Shown here: positions 46,901 through 55,860 of the stretch, one piece after another | Layout: each line of letters starts with the position of its first letter | How positions within the stretch are numbered: position 1 is the stretch's first letter | Source of the DNA: Pectinophora gossypiella | Lineage: Eukaryota > Arthropoda > Insecta > Lepidoptera > Gelechiidae | Assembly: GCF_024362695.1 (NCBI RefSeq) | Contig: NC_065424.1 | Coordinates: 5,182,786 to 5,246,785 of the forward strand | Length of the DNA stretch: 64,000 nucleotides | Direction: 5' to 3' | Translations under genes and position numbers: made by a program | Notes under the pieces: generated by a model | Told to the model about the DNA's origin: nothing | The model's database searches: none | The model's input: the letters and a program-made list of their open reading frames with translations, nothing else

Positions 46901-49900
46901 AATGAACATTAACGATATTGATACCCACTACGCGCCACAATAGGTACCGAGTGCGATCATCAGGCCGGCTACATCCTAAAAGGAACCCCTAGAATTTGGG
47001 ACACCTAGCATTTGTAGTTTCTGAGATTCGAAAGTCGAAAGCCCGTATTTTGAGTTAGATCAGTGTGAAAATGAGAGATGACAGAGTGTACTTCCTGTTA
47101 TTGCTTTTTTTTTAATTTTAAGGGAAAAAGACTTAACTTGTTATTGTTATAAACTATTGTGTATAATACATACATACATAAATTCACGCCTATTTCCCGT
47201 TGGGGTAGGCAGAGAATACCACTTACTACGATCCTGAAACTTTTTCTTCCACTCTCATCAGTCTACTGACTACAGTGTAGCCCCTCCTTTAAAACATATT
47301 GTGTGTAATAAAGTTTATTATTTTACTGTAGGTAGAGGATAACGCGACATATGAGAAAATGTTGCGGCAGGCGCTTGAGACGCCTGGTATCTACTTCTCA
47401 TACGGATACGACATGACGCATTCCGTGCAGCGGCTGTACAACGTGGCGGCGGACTTCACTAAGGTGAGTCATCATCGTCTCCTCACCAACTCATCAACTC
47501 CTCAGCTACTCCTCAACGTCTCCTCATCATCACCTCATCACCTCCTCAATATCTCGTCATCATTTCCTTATCATCAACAAGGCGCGGGAACTCTTACTTA
47601 ACCACAAAACGGAAAAAAACTGATCTATTCACCTGCGCTCTGAGTGAGTTCATAAAAGTAGGACTCCTAGTTACTTCATTGTAATTTATTAGTTAAATAT
47701 TTATCTCCTAAGACCGAGATTGCCAGACATAATAGGTCAACAATTGGGTTTGGATTTTAAAAGAACTGGGACCTCAAAGTTAGAGGCAAGCGTTCTACCA
47801 ACTGGGTCACCACGGATTTCACCGTTTGATTTTAAAGAAAGAAGAAAAACATACTATGTTTATGTTTTTTTTTGCAGATGGGCCTGGCCAACCGAGCTGA
47901 CCCTCGGTTCCTGTGGAACGGCCACCTGCTGCGAGACTACTCCGACCCCAAGTTCTCCAGGTTCACGCTGCCACTCATACAGGGATGTATCCTTTTTGAA
48001 ATGCAAGAGAGAAGATCAAACGGTGAAAGCCGTGGTAGACCAGTTGGTACAACGCTTGCCTCTCACTTTGAGGTCCCGGGTGCGAATCCAGTACAAGCCA
48101 ATAATTGGCGAATTTGTTTTCGAATTCATGGTTGAATCATAAATGATTATCACGTGCTCAGCGGTGAAGGAAAACATCGCGAAGAAACCCACATTCCCGA
48201 GAAATGCATTTTCGGAGGCATCTGACCTGTATTGGGCTGGTTTTCCCTACGCGGGGTGGAAGGTCAGACAGGCAGTCGCTAGTTGGGTCCGCCACAGTGG
48301 TAGACCCGAGCCGGGAGTCAGTGCCCGCCAAGTGGCAGATAAGAAATACATTTCCTTGACAACCAGCCAGTCGTGTCAATAAACCGGACGACGGTGAACG
48401 GTCAGCAGGTCACGTGGTCCTTGGTCTCGCGCCGCAGCGTGGACCGCGCTGGGACCAGGTTCTTCATGCGGGGGGTAGACACCCAGGTAATGTACATGGG
48501 CCTACTTTCTTCTCTTCTATCGCGTGGGTTGTGAGGTGGATTACCTCATCAACCCTGGTGTCAGGGTCACTATTGAGCCGCCAACGGCCCCTGACATGGC
48601 TACACCCATAGGTGTAAGTGACGTATGGTATTGTATGGACGACGGGCATACAAATACGTATGGGTCTTAGTGACACCGTAACGAATACTGAGGGGGATAT
48701 ACGACGGCGACTCCTAAATATCTATCCCGGGTCGTTGTTGTGGTGGGCTCTGATGTGGCTGGCGAAACCGAACTTCGACTTGCAAGGTCCGGTCACACGG
48801 CACACAATAAAGCTGGCCTGGCGAATTGAGCGAGTTATAGGAGGGTTTCGGTCGAGTTTTCCGTATTTGGCGCTCGAGATCTTGTAAACGCTTCTCTTCA
48901 AATAAATTCACGCTATGAACGATGCGGCGCCATTCCGGTCTTAGACGAGCACGATCCTCCCAACAACAGAACACAGAACAGTTGGTATCTCACATAATTA
49001 AAACACATAATAACGGGTTCTTACCGCGTTTAAAGTAGGGATATGAGACTCCTACACAACTACTGACTACTGGATATGAGACTTAGTGGGAGTCTCATAT
49101 CCCTACTTTAAACGCGGTAAGAACCCGTTATAATGTGTTTTAATTATGATAATAGCCGCGTAATCTTAAAACAATGGTAGATACCACGAGATTGCGTTTA
49201 AGCACGTCTTTGTAACGCAGATATTGCCCACCATGTTTTGGTTTTCCGCTAAAGAGCTCGGAATAGAAAACTGCCTTGACGACACGCTTCGAAAGGTCCT
49301 TATTGAAACTTTCTGTCTCCGGGCCAAATTAACAATTCCGGCACAAATTCGGACCTTATTCAGGATCCCTGGGTCCCTGGCTTTGACTCCAAGCGAAAAA
49401 TCTCGTGTAGGACCAACCACGGAAAGTCAAACCATCACCTACATAAATAGGGCTTAAAGGAGTCGCCACACTGTGAATGTGGTCACCCGGATCAAACCAT
49501 ATCTCACACTGTGTGACGGATAGTACTTTACATGCCGGATAGGACGGCAGAGACTTGGTTAGGGGAGCTTCAGCTGGATATATGATCCACGCAGGATATT
49601 TAATTTTTGTCTGCCATACGCAATAATAATAATAATAATAATTAACAATTTAACATACAAATGAACCAGCTAACCCCAAGAATTCGCCCCACCAGGGTTA
49701 CGTAGCGAACTACGTGGAAACGGAGCAAATAATCGAGAAAGGTGGCCAGAAGACCTCCTTCGTACAGACCCGAGGGTCCATACCGCTTTACTGGACGCAG
49801 TACCCCAACTTGAAGTACAAGCCACACATGGAGTTGTCTCATGAGGACCACGTCGCCGCGTACTCCAAGCATCTGATCGACCAGCATCAACGGTACGGGA

Positions 49901-52900
49901 ATCAGGTGCTTCTGAACCTGGTAAGTGCGTTTCTTTTTTTATAATTTGAACTGCTTATCCCTGGCTGTACAGGTTGAGACGGATGAGACGCACGCCAAAA
50001 TACAGGGTGTTAGTGACATCGTAACGGAAACTGTGAGGGATGATTCAGGCCATGATTCTGAGTTGATATCAAGTGGAATTTCCCGTCGCAAAAGTATGGA
50101 ACTGAAAATAATTAAAACAAACACCGTCAGGATTCCACTTGATGTCAACTCAGAATCATGGTCTGAGTCATCTGAGTATTCGTACGTACTTGTAGGGGAT
50201 GTAAGTGACATCGTAATGAATACTGTTCTTCTTCTATCGTGTGGGTTGTGAGGTGGATTACCAACCCCATAAACCCTGGTGTCAGGGTTACTATTGAACC
50301 GCCAAAGGCCCCTGACATGGCTCATGTGACGACTACTAACTTACATCAATATCAGTAAGTAGTAACCGGGACCAACGGCTTAACGTGCCTTCCGTAGCTC
50401 GGATCATCTTTCTTTCGGACAATGACAAATGGACAAATGTTTACAGGTAACCAAACTTAGGATCTCAAAGTGATTTTTGTGATGTGAGGATCTCAAAGTG
50501 ATTTTCGTGATGTGTCCCCACCGGGTTTCTATTTAATTACTGTGTTAAATTGTTCAAAGGTAGATTGTGAATGTCAATGGGAATCTTATAGTAAAAACGT
50601 TGCCTATTTAGTGATTTTATGCAGTCGAGTCTTATGCAGCATTGTGTCTCCAGATCGACCAGCGCGGCAACGAAGAGGACCTGGAGCGTGGCTACCGCGC
50701 GGCGGTGGCGGCCGCGGCGCTGCCCGGCGTCAGGTACGAGCCCTTCGACTTCCACGCCGAGTGCCGCGGCATGAGATACGACAGGCTCAACGTGCTCATA
50801 GACAGGATCTCGCATGAACAGGTGAGACACCGCCACACCCATCGCGCTCCCCATTTCAATTCAATTCAATAATTTTATTTCAGACCATGTGTCCATAATT
50901 GTTAGTAACAGTACAAACTTATATACATACTATGTTAGTGGCAAAAAAAAACAAATCAAATCAAAATTAAAATTAGATAAATTATAAAATGAAATACAAT
51001 TAAATAACCTCACCTCTGTATGTGTAGCTGCACCCAATGACGCAGCATTTGTCCGACCAAGTAGTTAATGCCATCTGCGGCAAATCTGCAATAAGTCACG
51101 TCAAAAAATAAAAATAAGGCGCACTCGTTCTCACAAATACATATATACTTTATTGCGCCAAAATAAAAAGAAATAATTACAAAAGACTCTTAACTAGGTA
51201 CATTGCAAATGGCGGCCTTATCGCTTAAAGCGAGGTGAAGGAAAATTTTTCCCTCGCCTTATGGTTGTCTGGAAGAAATCGTTTTAAGCGATAAGGCCGC
51301 CATTTGCCATGTACCTAGTTAAGAGTCTTTTGTAATTATTTATTTTTATTTTGGCGCAATAAAGTATATTTGTATTTGTGAGAACGAGTGTGCCTTTTTT
51401 AAATTTTTGTAATAATTTAAATTGAAACATTGCGGGTACAAACTATAAGTACAACTTACCAATAAATACATGCAAATAAATATATAACATACATACAAAA
51501 ATAAATAATATTTATTTATTACATTTATTCATTTATAACAAAGGTCATGCCAATCATCATCATCATCATCTTCAATTTAAGAGCCACGCTCATGCCAATA
51601 ACCCTCTTTATATAATATTAACACTTTTCCAGACAGAATTCGGCTATTTCATGGCTAACGGGGGCAGCATCATGATGCAACAGACAGGAGTGTTCAGGAC
51701 CAACTGCGTGGACTGCTTGGACCGCACCAATGTGGTGCAGAGCATGTTGGCCAAGAGACAGATGACCGCTGCTTTGAAGATGTTGGAGGTAGTTAAAGGA
51801 GACGAGAGTAATCCCAAGCTGGATGGCTTGTTTAATACGGTGAGTTTTTGTAAGTTTTGACGAATTTCGATGGACTTTTTGGAGCTTAATTTAGCAACTT
51901 GTTGAAAAAATACTCTCAAATAACTGTCTGGCAGACGATAAGTCCACCCGACTTATTATAATTTGCTCGAAGGTTTGGGCGGACCACGCGGACATGATAT
52001 CGACGCAGTACTCGGGCACGGGCGCGCTCAAGACGGACTTCACGCGTACAGGCAAGCGGACCCACATCGGTATGATCCGAGACGGGATCAACTCGCTCAC
52101 TAGGTACTACAAGAACAACTTCAGCGACGGATTCCGACAGGTACACCAACATAACCTCACTACTACCACGGTATAAGCTCACTACTAATTGGTATCTCCA
52201 ACATTCCAAGGACGTAAATTTTATTATTGAAAATTAAGCGAATTACTGACTTAATGTATCTAGTTACTATTACTTTAAACTGTAAGTAAATCCTTTACTT
52301 ATAAACTGCCTATATACGTCCCACTGCTGGGCACAGGCCTCCCCTCAATCAACCGGAGGGGGTATGCAGCATACTCCACCACGCTGCTCCACTGCGGGTT
52401 GGTGGAGAAATCCTTTACTAAAACTTCAAAATTTCCTTGCAAAGTAAATATAAATCATTGGTTGTGGGTAATTTATTACGAAATGGCAACTCAGGGCGGG
52501 ATGACGTCAGCTGGGCTAACCTTGAAATCTAAACTGTCACTTTTGAGCATACTTACCTTTACTTAGTTGAAAAGGCCACATCGAAGCAATTCATCTAAAA
52601 AAGAAACAGTCGCGCATATAAAAGTAAGTGCGTAATGCATACAAAACGTCAAATAGCAATATTGCTTTTTTAGATGAATTGCTTCGATGTGGCCTTTTTA
52701 ACTCCCAGGTAAGTATGCTCAAAAGTGACAGTTCACATTTCAAGGTTAGCCCAGCTGGCGTCATCCCGCCCTGAGTTGCCATTTCGTAAAAATAAGTTAC
52801 CCACAACCAATGATTTTTAACCCCTGGTTTTCTTATACCACGATCAAAATGATGATTATTTATTTTATCTTTCAGGATACCATCGACCTGATTCTGGGTA

Positions 52901-55860
52901 AATACGTGGTGGCGGATGGCGAGGGCAACTCAGTCCCGAGTCCACTGCGTCGCGAGCGGGACTGGAAGTACTACACTGTAAGTATTTAACGGCCTCCGTG
53001 GTCCAGTGGTTCACGGTTGGACTCACGAGCCCGAGGCCCCGGGTTCGAATCCCGGTGGGGACGTATCACAAAAATCACTTTGTGATCTCTAGTTTGGTTA
53101 GGACATTACAGGCTGATCACCTGACTGTCCAAAATGTAAAATGATCCGTCCTTCGGAAGGCACGTCAAGCCATTGGTCCCGGTTACTATTTACTGATGTA
53201 AGTAAGTACTTGTTACATGAACCACGTCAGCTCGAGCGGCCTTTGGCGGCTCAATAAGAACCCTGACACCAGGGTTGATGAGGTTGGTAATTCACCTCAC
53301 AACCCACACGATAGAAGAAGTATTTATTTATTTATTTGGGACACACTAATTACACTCTTATAAAGTAGATCATGCAAATACAAATACACTTTATTGCACA
53401 CAACTTACAAAACAAGTTTTACACACATGTACGGTACAATCTGGCGGTCTTATTGCTAAGTAGCAATTTCTTCCAGACAACCAGTGGCAAGAAAACTTTT
53501 ATCGCAATTTTGTGCGGGACGTTGCGACATTTTATATAAAATAAATACTTACAAAAAGTAAACAACTACATACTAACATAAAATATATAAATCAAACATA
53601 GATCTTCGATTATAGTTAAGAGCCTTTTGTAAATCATCATCATCACCAGCCCATTAACGTCCCCACTGCTGGGGCACGGGCCTTCCCTATGGATGGATAG
53701 GGAGATCGGGCCTTAAACCACCACGCAGGCCCAGTGCGGATTGATGGTTATTAACGACTGCTAATGCAGCCGGGACCAACGGCTTAACGTACCTTCCGAA
53801 GCACGGAGGAGCTCGAGATGAAAACTTTTTTTTTTGTGGTCACCCATCCTATGACCGGCCTCTGCGAAAGTTGCTTCAAAAATCGCAAACCGAGCGCGTA
53901 AATATTTCTTTTGTAAATATTTCTTTTTATTTTGATGCAATAAAGTATATTTGTATGTATTGTATTGTGTCATGTCCCTAGCATTATCCCGTTTTACACA
54001 GGGTCCGCTAACCTAACCTGAAGATTTGACAGGTCCGGTTTATAACAAAAACGACTGCCTGTGTAACCTTCTCATCCGCGAAAGAAAAACCAGCGCAATA
54101 CAAGTTAGGTCACAAGTTAGGTTTCCTCACGATGTTTTCCTTCACCGCTGAGCACGTAATAATCATTTATGATCCAAACATGAAATCGAAAACAAATTCG
54201 GCAATCGTTTGTTTGAGGCAAGCGTTTTAAAGTTTAATTAAAATGTCTAAGGGTGGTATTAATAAACCAATCTCAGCTGAGACTACCCTCAAGACCATGC
54301 TCAAGTCCCTGTTTTATATAATAACTGTCACATTGACATGATCTTGAGAGCAGTCTCAAAGCTGAGATTAGTTTATTAATACCACCCCTAAACCTCTGCT
54401 TCTGACTGACCTCTATTTCACCTTGTGTCTAATGTTATATTAAATGAAGTATTGTGGATTTACCACATATGGCATTAGCTACTTGGCCAAGCCGGTGATG
54501 GAAAAGCAACCTAAAAGATAAAGAAATAACCGTTTCAACGGGTCCTCCAGATGCCGTCAGTGCTTCTAGTGTCGATGGCGATGTTCGCCGCGAGCGCCAT
54601 CCAGCCGGAGTGCTACGACACGGAGGCACTGCTGTTCATGCTGTTCTGGGGCGCCACTATCGGGGCGACTATCGCCTTTATATTCAAGTGAGTAGTGTTT
54701 GTGTATGTCTACGAACTCTTTGTTATGTCTCATCATTGGGCATCACCCGGATCAAACCCTATCTCGCATAGTGAACGAGTGCCCTCTGCAACGGTTCCCA
54801 GGTGGCATAGCCGGATTGTGTGAGTGTGACGGATGCGGCAGAGACTTGGTTAGGGGAGCTTCTCTCTTTATTTAAGAGCTCCGCTCTTGTCTGTGGAGTA
54901 ATCGCCTTCAATACTCCATAGATAGGGCGTGTAGAACGGTGGTTGCCCCAATAGCGTTCCGTTCCGCAGTACACCGACAAATTTCTCAATCGGTGATTGG
55001 TGAAGCTTAAGCTGTATATATGATCCACGCAGGATATTTTATTTTTGTCTGCCATACGTAATAATAATAATAATCATTGGGCACATAAGGTTGCACACGG
55101 TAAGAGTGAGGTTTTTATAATGAGTATCTGGGATGCGACGCCTTAAGTCCGCCACCGCGCCGTCGCGCCACTTAGAAAAGCTTATATTCAATAAAAATAA
55201 TAATTGCTGAACGGTATGGAGAACTGTAAAGGATACTCAACCCTGCTGCCGCTTACATTTGAGCTTCCAGTTTTTATTTAGATTTTTACATAATCTGAGT
55301 TTGTTTTTGTACAATAAAGAAGTCTGAAGGATAAGTTACGAAAAGAGCAGCCAGTTGGAAAAAGGCAGGTTTGATTGAAAATAAGTTTTCTTCTTTCCAA
55401 TCTTTAGGGAATAAATATAACACTATGATTTTGCAGTTAAACGCTGCGCAAAGGGTTATAGTGTGAAAATATAACCAAAAACAATGTTTGTTGACTCAGA
55501 TAGTATGGGGAACTGGCAATATTTAAGAACGCTCAACAGTAGCGACACCTGGGGGGGTTAAAATGGCCAGATCGAAGCAATTCATCTAAGAAAGCAATAT
55601 TGCTATCTGACACTTGTATGCGCAACAAATTGCAATATTGCTTTCTTAGATGAATTGCTTCGATGTGGCCATTTTAACCTCCCCGGTGGAAGATATAGGC
55701 AATTTTGCACCCCATAGTGCCCCAAATTCAATTCGATTGTGCTTCAAATTGTACAGCAATTTGCGTCTCTTCCAGACACGGCAAGGACTTCGTGGACTGG
55801 CCGCGGCTGGACGCGGGCGGGCTCGCCGCGTCGCTGGCGCAGCCGCCGCCGTCGTTATGA
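40710..55860 (+). CDS. Sac1: Phosphatidylinositol-phosphate phosphatase Sac1, complete
   Basis: Removes phosphate from PI4P and other phosphoinositides at the ER and Golgi. Fourteen exons: 40710-40747, 41706-41800, 44551-44669, 46493-46585, 47332-47463, 47878-47986, 48371-48486, 49696-49920, 50654-50821, 51633-51839, 51973-52140, 52876-52977, 54551-54687, 55776-55860. Phases agree and give 597 residues, like human SACM1L. The Sac signature RTNCVDCLDRTN holds the catalytic Cys390 and Arg396. Other conserved blocks are RFLWNGHLLRD, SFVQTRGSIP, YSGTGALKTDFTRTGKRTH and YYKNNFSDGFRQD. Two membrane segments lie near 526-541 and 550-569, followed by GKDFVDWPRL and a Pro-rich end. The exon six donor (GAT|GTATCC) is weak, but the protein joins correctly. 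Exon one exists twice (see 39732). TEs press against several donors. Confidence 0.96.
41801..42248. mobile_element. MITE-7 abutting the Sac1 exon two donor
   Basis: The left end ACGGGTCGTTCTTC begins within four bases of the exon two splice site; the right end is GAAGAACAACCCAT. Next inward, both ends share TTTTTTATCGACAAT (or its complement). A smaller palindrome around GTGACAGAGTGG lies inside (41995-42052). Non-coding. Confidence 0.65.
42586..43501. mobile_element. Fold-back element with repeated AGATTATAATCT motifs
   Basis: Arms of about 180 bases begin GTCACCGTAAAATTGTAAAT and mirror at the right end. Each arm carries TAGATTATAATCTATC-type palindromes twice and a CTCGCGAG palindrome. 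The centre repeats CATAAT followed by T-runs and has a short GC-rich block (43045-43075). Ends lie within TATAT/ATATA. No reading frame. Confidence 0.7.
43680..44140. mobile_element. Fold-back element, intact copy
   Basis: Arms around GATAGATGGCG and CGCCATCTATCGTG, GTTCCCC and GGGGAAC. The same element in reverse, interrupted by a SINE, is at about 14100-14660; pieces occur near 15.39 and 62.9 kb. In Sac1 intron two. Confidence 0.7.
44160..44550. other. Sac1 intron two, right part
   Basis: 44160-44260 and 44440-44520 are inverted relatives of each other (GGATAAGAAAAAGAC / TCCATCGAAAAGGAAAGGGA), matching 12715-12780 and 12930-13010. Another dispersed fold-back family. No exon until 44551. 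Confidence 0.5.
44685..45222. mobile_element. MITE-6, fold-back element, intact copy
   Basis: Left arm with AAATTATGAAACTCTGATTA and TTTGACTAGTTGGAAACTAG; right arm mirrors it (CTAGTCAAATCAGTTACTTT, AATTTATCTTTGACC). The centre has inverted CAATGGCATATG-type sequence. The source of half copies near 0.05, 0.3, 2.05, 17.8 and 34.05 kb. Confidence 0.7.
45672..46015 (-). pseudogene. Truncated non-LTR retrotransposon with 16-bp target duplication
   Basis: The minus-strand frame has CLHCAREFTVKIGYLSH, the C-terminal finger of a non-LTR RT protein, and a (ATC)n 3' end. Flanked by GCTAGAATTTTATACT at 45656-45671 and 46016-46031. Confidence 0.8.
46037..46450 (+). pseudogene. Truncated non-LTR retrotransposon with poly-A tail
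   Basis: Frame opens directly at the insertion (Asp-Ala-Thr...) and includes KYGDLTRTHDFVPFAVETSG and VSLAIVRGNAASIMG, a C-terminal retroelement RT-protein signature. It stops at 46383, then AATAAA and a poly-A run. Flanked by ATACTAACAT at 46027-46036 and 46451-46460, overlapping the neighbour's duplication, so it inserted later. Confidence 0.82.
46586..47331. other. Sac1 intron four, no exon seen
   Basis: AT-rich with a stretch resembling non-LTR 3' sequences (46640-47000, CTGCCCGCGACTTCG) and a short shared repeat near 47165-47260. No coding exon. Confidence 0.45.
47999..48365 (+). mobile_element. SINE-D filling Sac1 intron six
   Basis: tRNA-like head: CCGTGGTAGACCAGTTGGTA (A box) and GGGTGCGAATCC (B box). 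Body has TTTTCGAATTCATGG and CACGTGCTCAGCGGTGAAGG. It occupies nearly the whole 384-base intron, starting close to the weak donor of exon six. Partial relatives near 26.86, 54.07-54.2 and 62.1-62.2 kb. Confidence 0.7.
48510..48700 (-). repeat. SINE-B tail and MITE-1 fragment
   Basis: 48515-48605 is a reverse SINE-B 3' end; 48664-48700 is one end of MITE-1 (TTAGTGACACCGTAACGAA). In Sac1 intron seven. Confidence 0.65.
48714..48974 (-). pseudogene. Non-LTR retrotransposon C-terminal fragment
   Basis: The minus-strand frame has CCWEDRARLRPEWRRIVHSV, then LYCVPCDRT: the conserved 'W-E-R-xxW' helix and a degraded Cys finger of a non-LTR RT C-terminus. Relic in Sac1 intron seven. Confidence 0.65.
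48992..49176. mobile_element. MITE-4, second copy
   Basis: Same GGTTCTTACCGCGTTTAAA arms as 15491-15671 but a different, shorter centre. In Sac1 intron seven. Confidence 0.75.
49177..49695. other. Unclassified sequence and dispersed repeat
   Basis: 49190-49460 looks like decayed coding sequence but I cannot assign it. 49480-49642 is a repeat ending (TAA)n, with CAGAGACTTGGTTAGGGGAG and ATGATCCACGCAGGATAT. The same repeat at 54730-55075 is interrupted by an insertion. Confidence 0.5.
50004..50520. mobile_element. MITE-1 and reverse SINE-B side by side
   Basis: 50004-50222 is a MITE-1 palindrome. 50225-50520 is SINE-B in reverse, with a small internal direct repeat of GGATCTCAAAGTGATTTT. In Sac1 intron eight. 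Confidence 0.7.
50860..51632. other. Sac1 intron nine with inverted SINE-E tails
   Basis: 51120-51240 and 51258-51400 are the same SINE-E tail (GCGATAAGGCCGCCATTTGC) in opposite orientations, forming a hairpin of over 100 bases. A reverse piece of the GGCCGGACAAATGGGG-type repeat is near 51040-51105. No exon. Confidence 0.6.
52165..52820. mobile_element. Repeat with fold-back core, interrupted by a SINE-C fragment
   Basis: Shares AATTGGTATCTCCAACATTC through AAAATTTCCTTGCAAAGTAA and a GGGATGACGTCAGCTGGGCT arm with 63340-64000. A 108-base SINE-C 3' fragment (52300-52407) is inserted with AAATCCTTTACT on both sides (52288-52299 and 52408-52419). Arms 52456-52550 and 52730-52815 are inverted copies; the inner hairpin GAAGCAATTCATCTA recurs at 55553-55685. 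Confidence 0.75.
52989..53317 (+). mobile_element. SINE-B, full-length, next to Sac1 exon 12 donor
   Basis: A box GTGGTCCAGTGG and B box GGGTTCGAATCCC, tail ending ACACGATAGAAG. 9-bp duplication AAGTATTTA at 52980-52988 and 53318-53326. The left copy overlaps the splice donor (52978-52983, GTAAGT). Confidence 0.88.
53637..53906 (-). mobile_element. SINE-A inserted in a SINE-E tail
   Basis: A reverse SINE-A interrupts a SINE-E tail that resumes at about 53915. TTTTGTAAAT appears just before (53627-53636) and just after it. Keeps the GGATGGGTGACC complement (GGTCACCCATCC). Confidence 0.75.
54251..54389. mobile_element. MITE-3, third copy
   Basis: Ends GGGTGGTATTAATAAACCAA and TTAGTTTATTAATACCACCC. 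In Sac1 intron 12, just before exon 13. Confidence 0.75.
54730..55075. repeat. Dispersed repeat interrupted by a non-LTR tail
   Basis: Same repeat as 49480-49642, but after TTAGGGGAGCTT a roughly 150-base insert starts CTCTCTTTATTTAAGAGC. It ends before AGCTTAAGCTGTATATATG, so a short AGCTT duplication is likely. The insert resembles the 3' end of the element at 63485-63896. Ends in (TAA)n. Confidence 0.65.
55076..55552. other. Sac1 last intron, no exon seen
   Basis: AT-rich; no repeat with a clear second copy and no coding exon recognised. Confidence 0.4.
55553..55685. repeat. 133-bp perfect-type hairpin
   Basis: Arms GAAGCAATTCATCTAAGAAA and complement, plus GGTTAAAATGGCCA and TGGCCATTTTAACC. 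Shares its core with the inner hairpin at 52590-52705. Lies 90 bases before Sac1's last exon. Confidence 0.75.
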
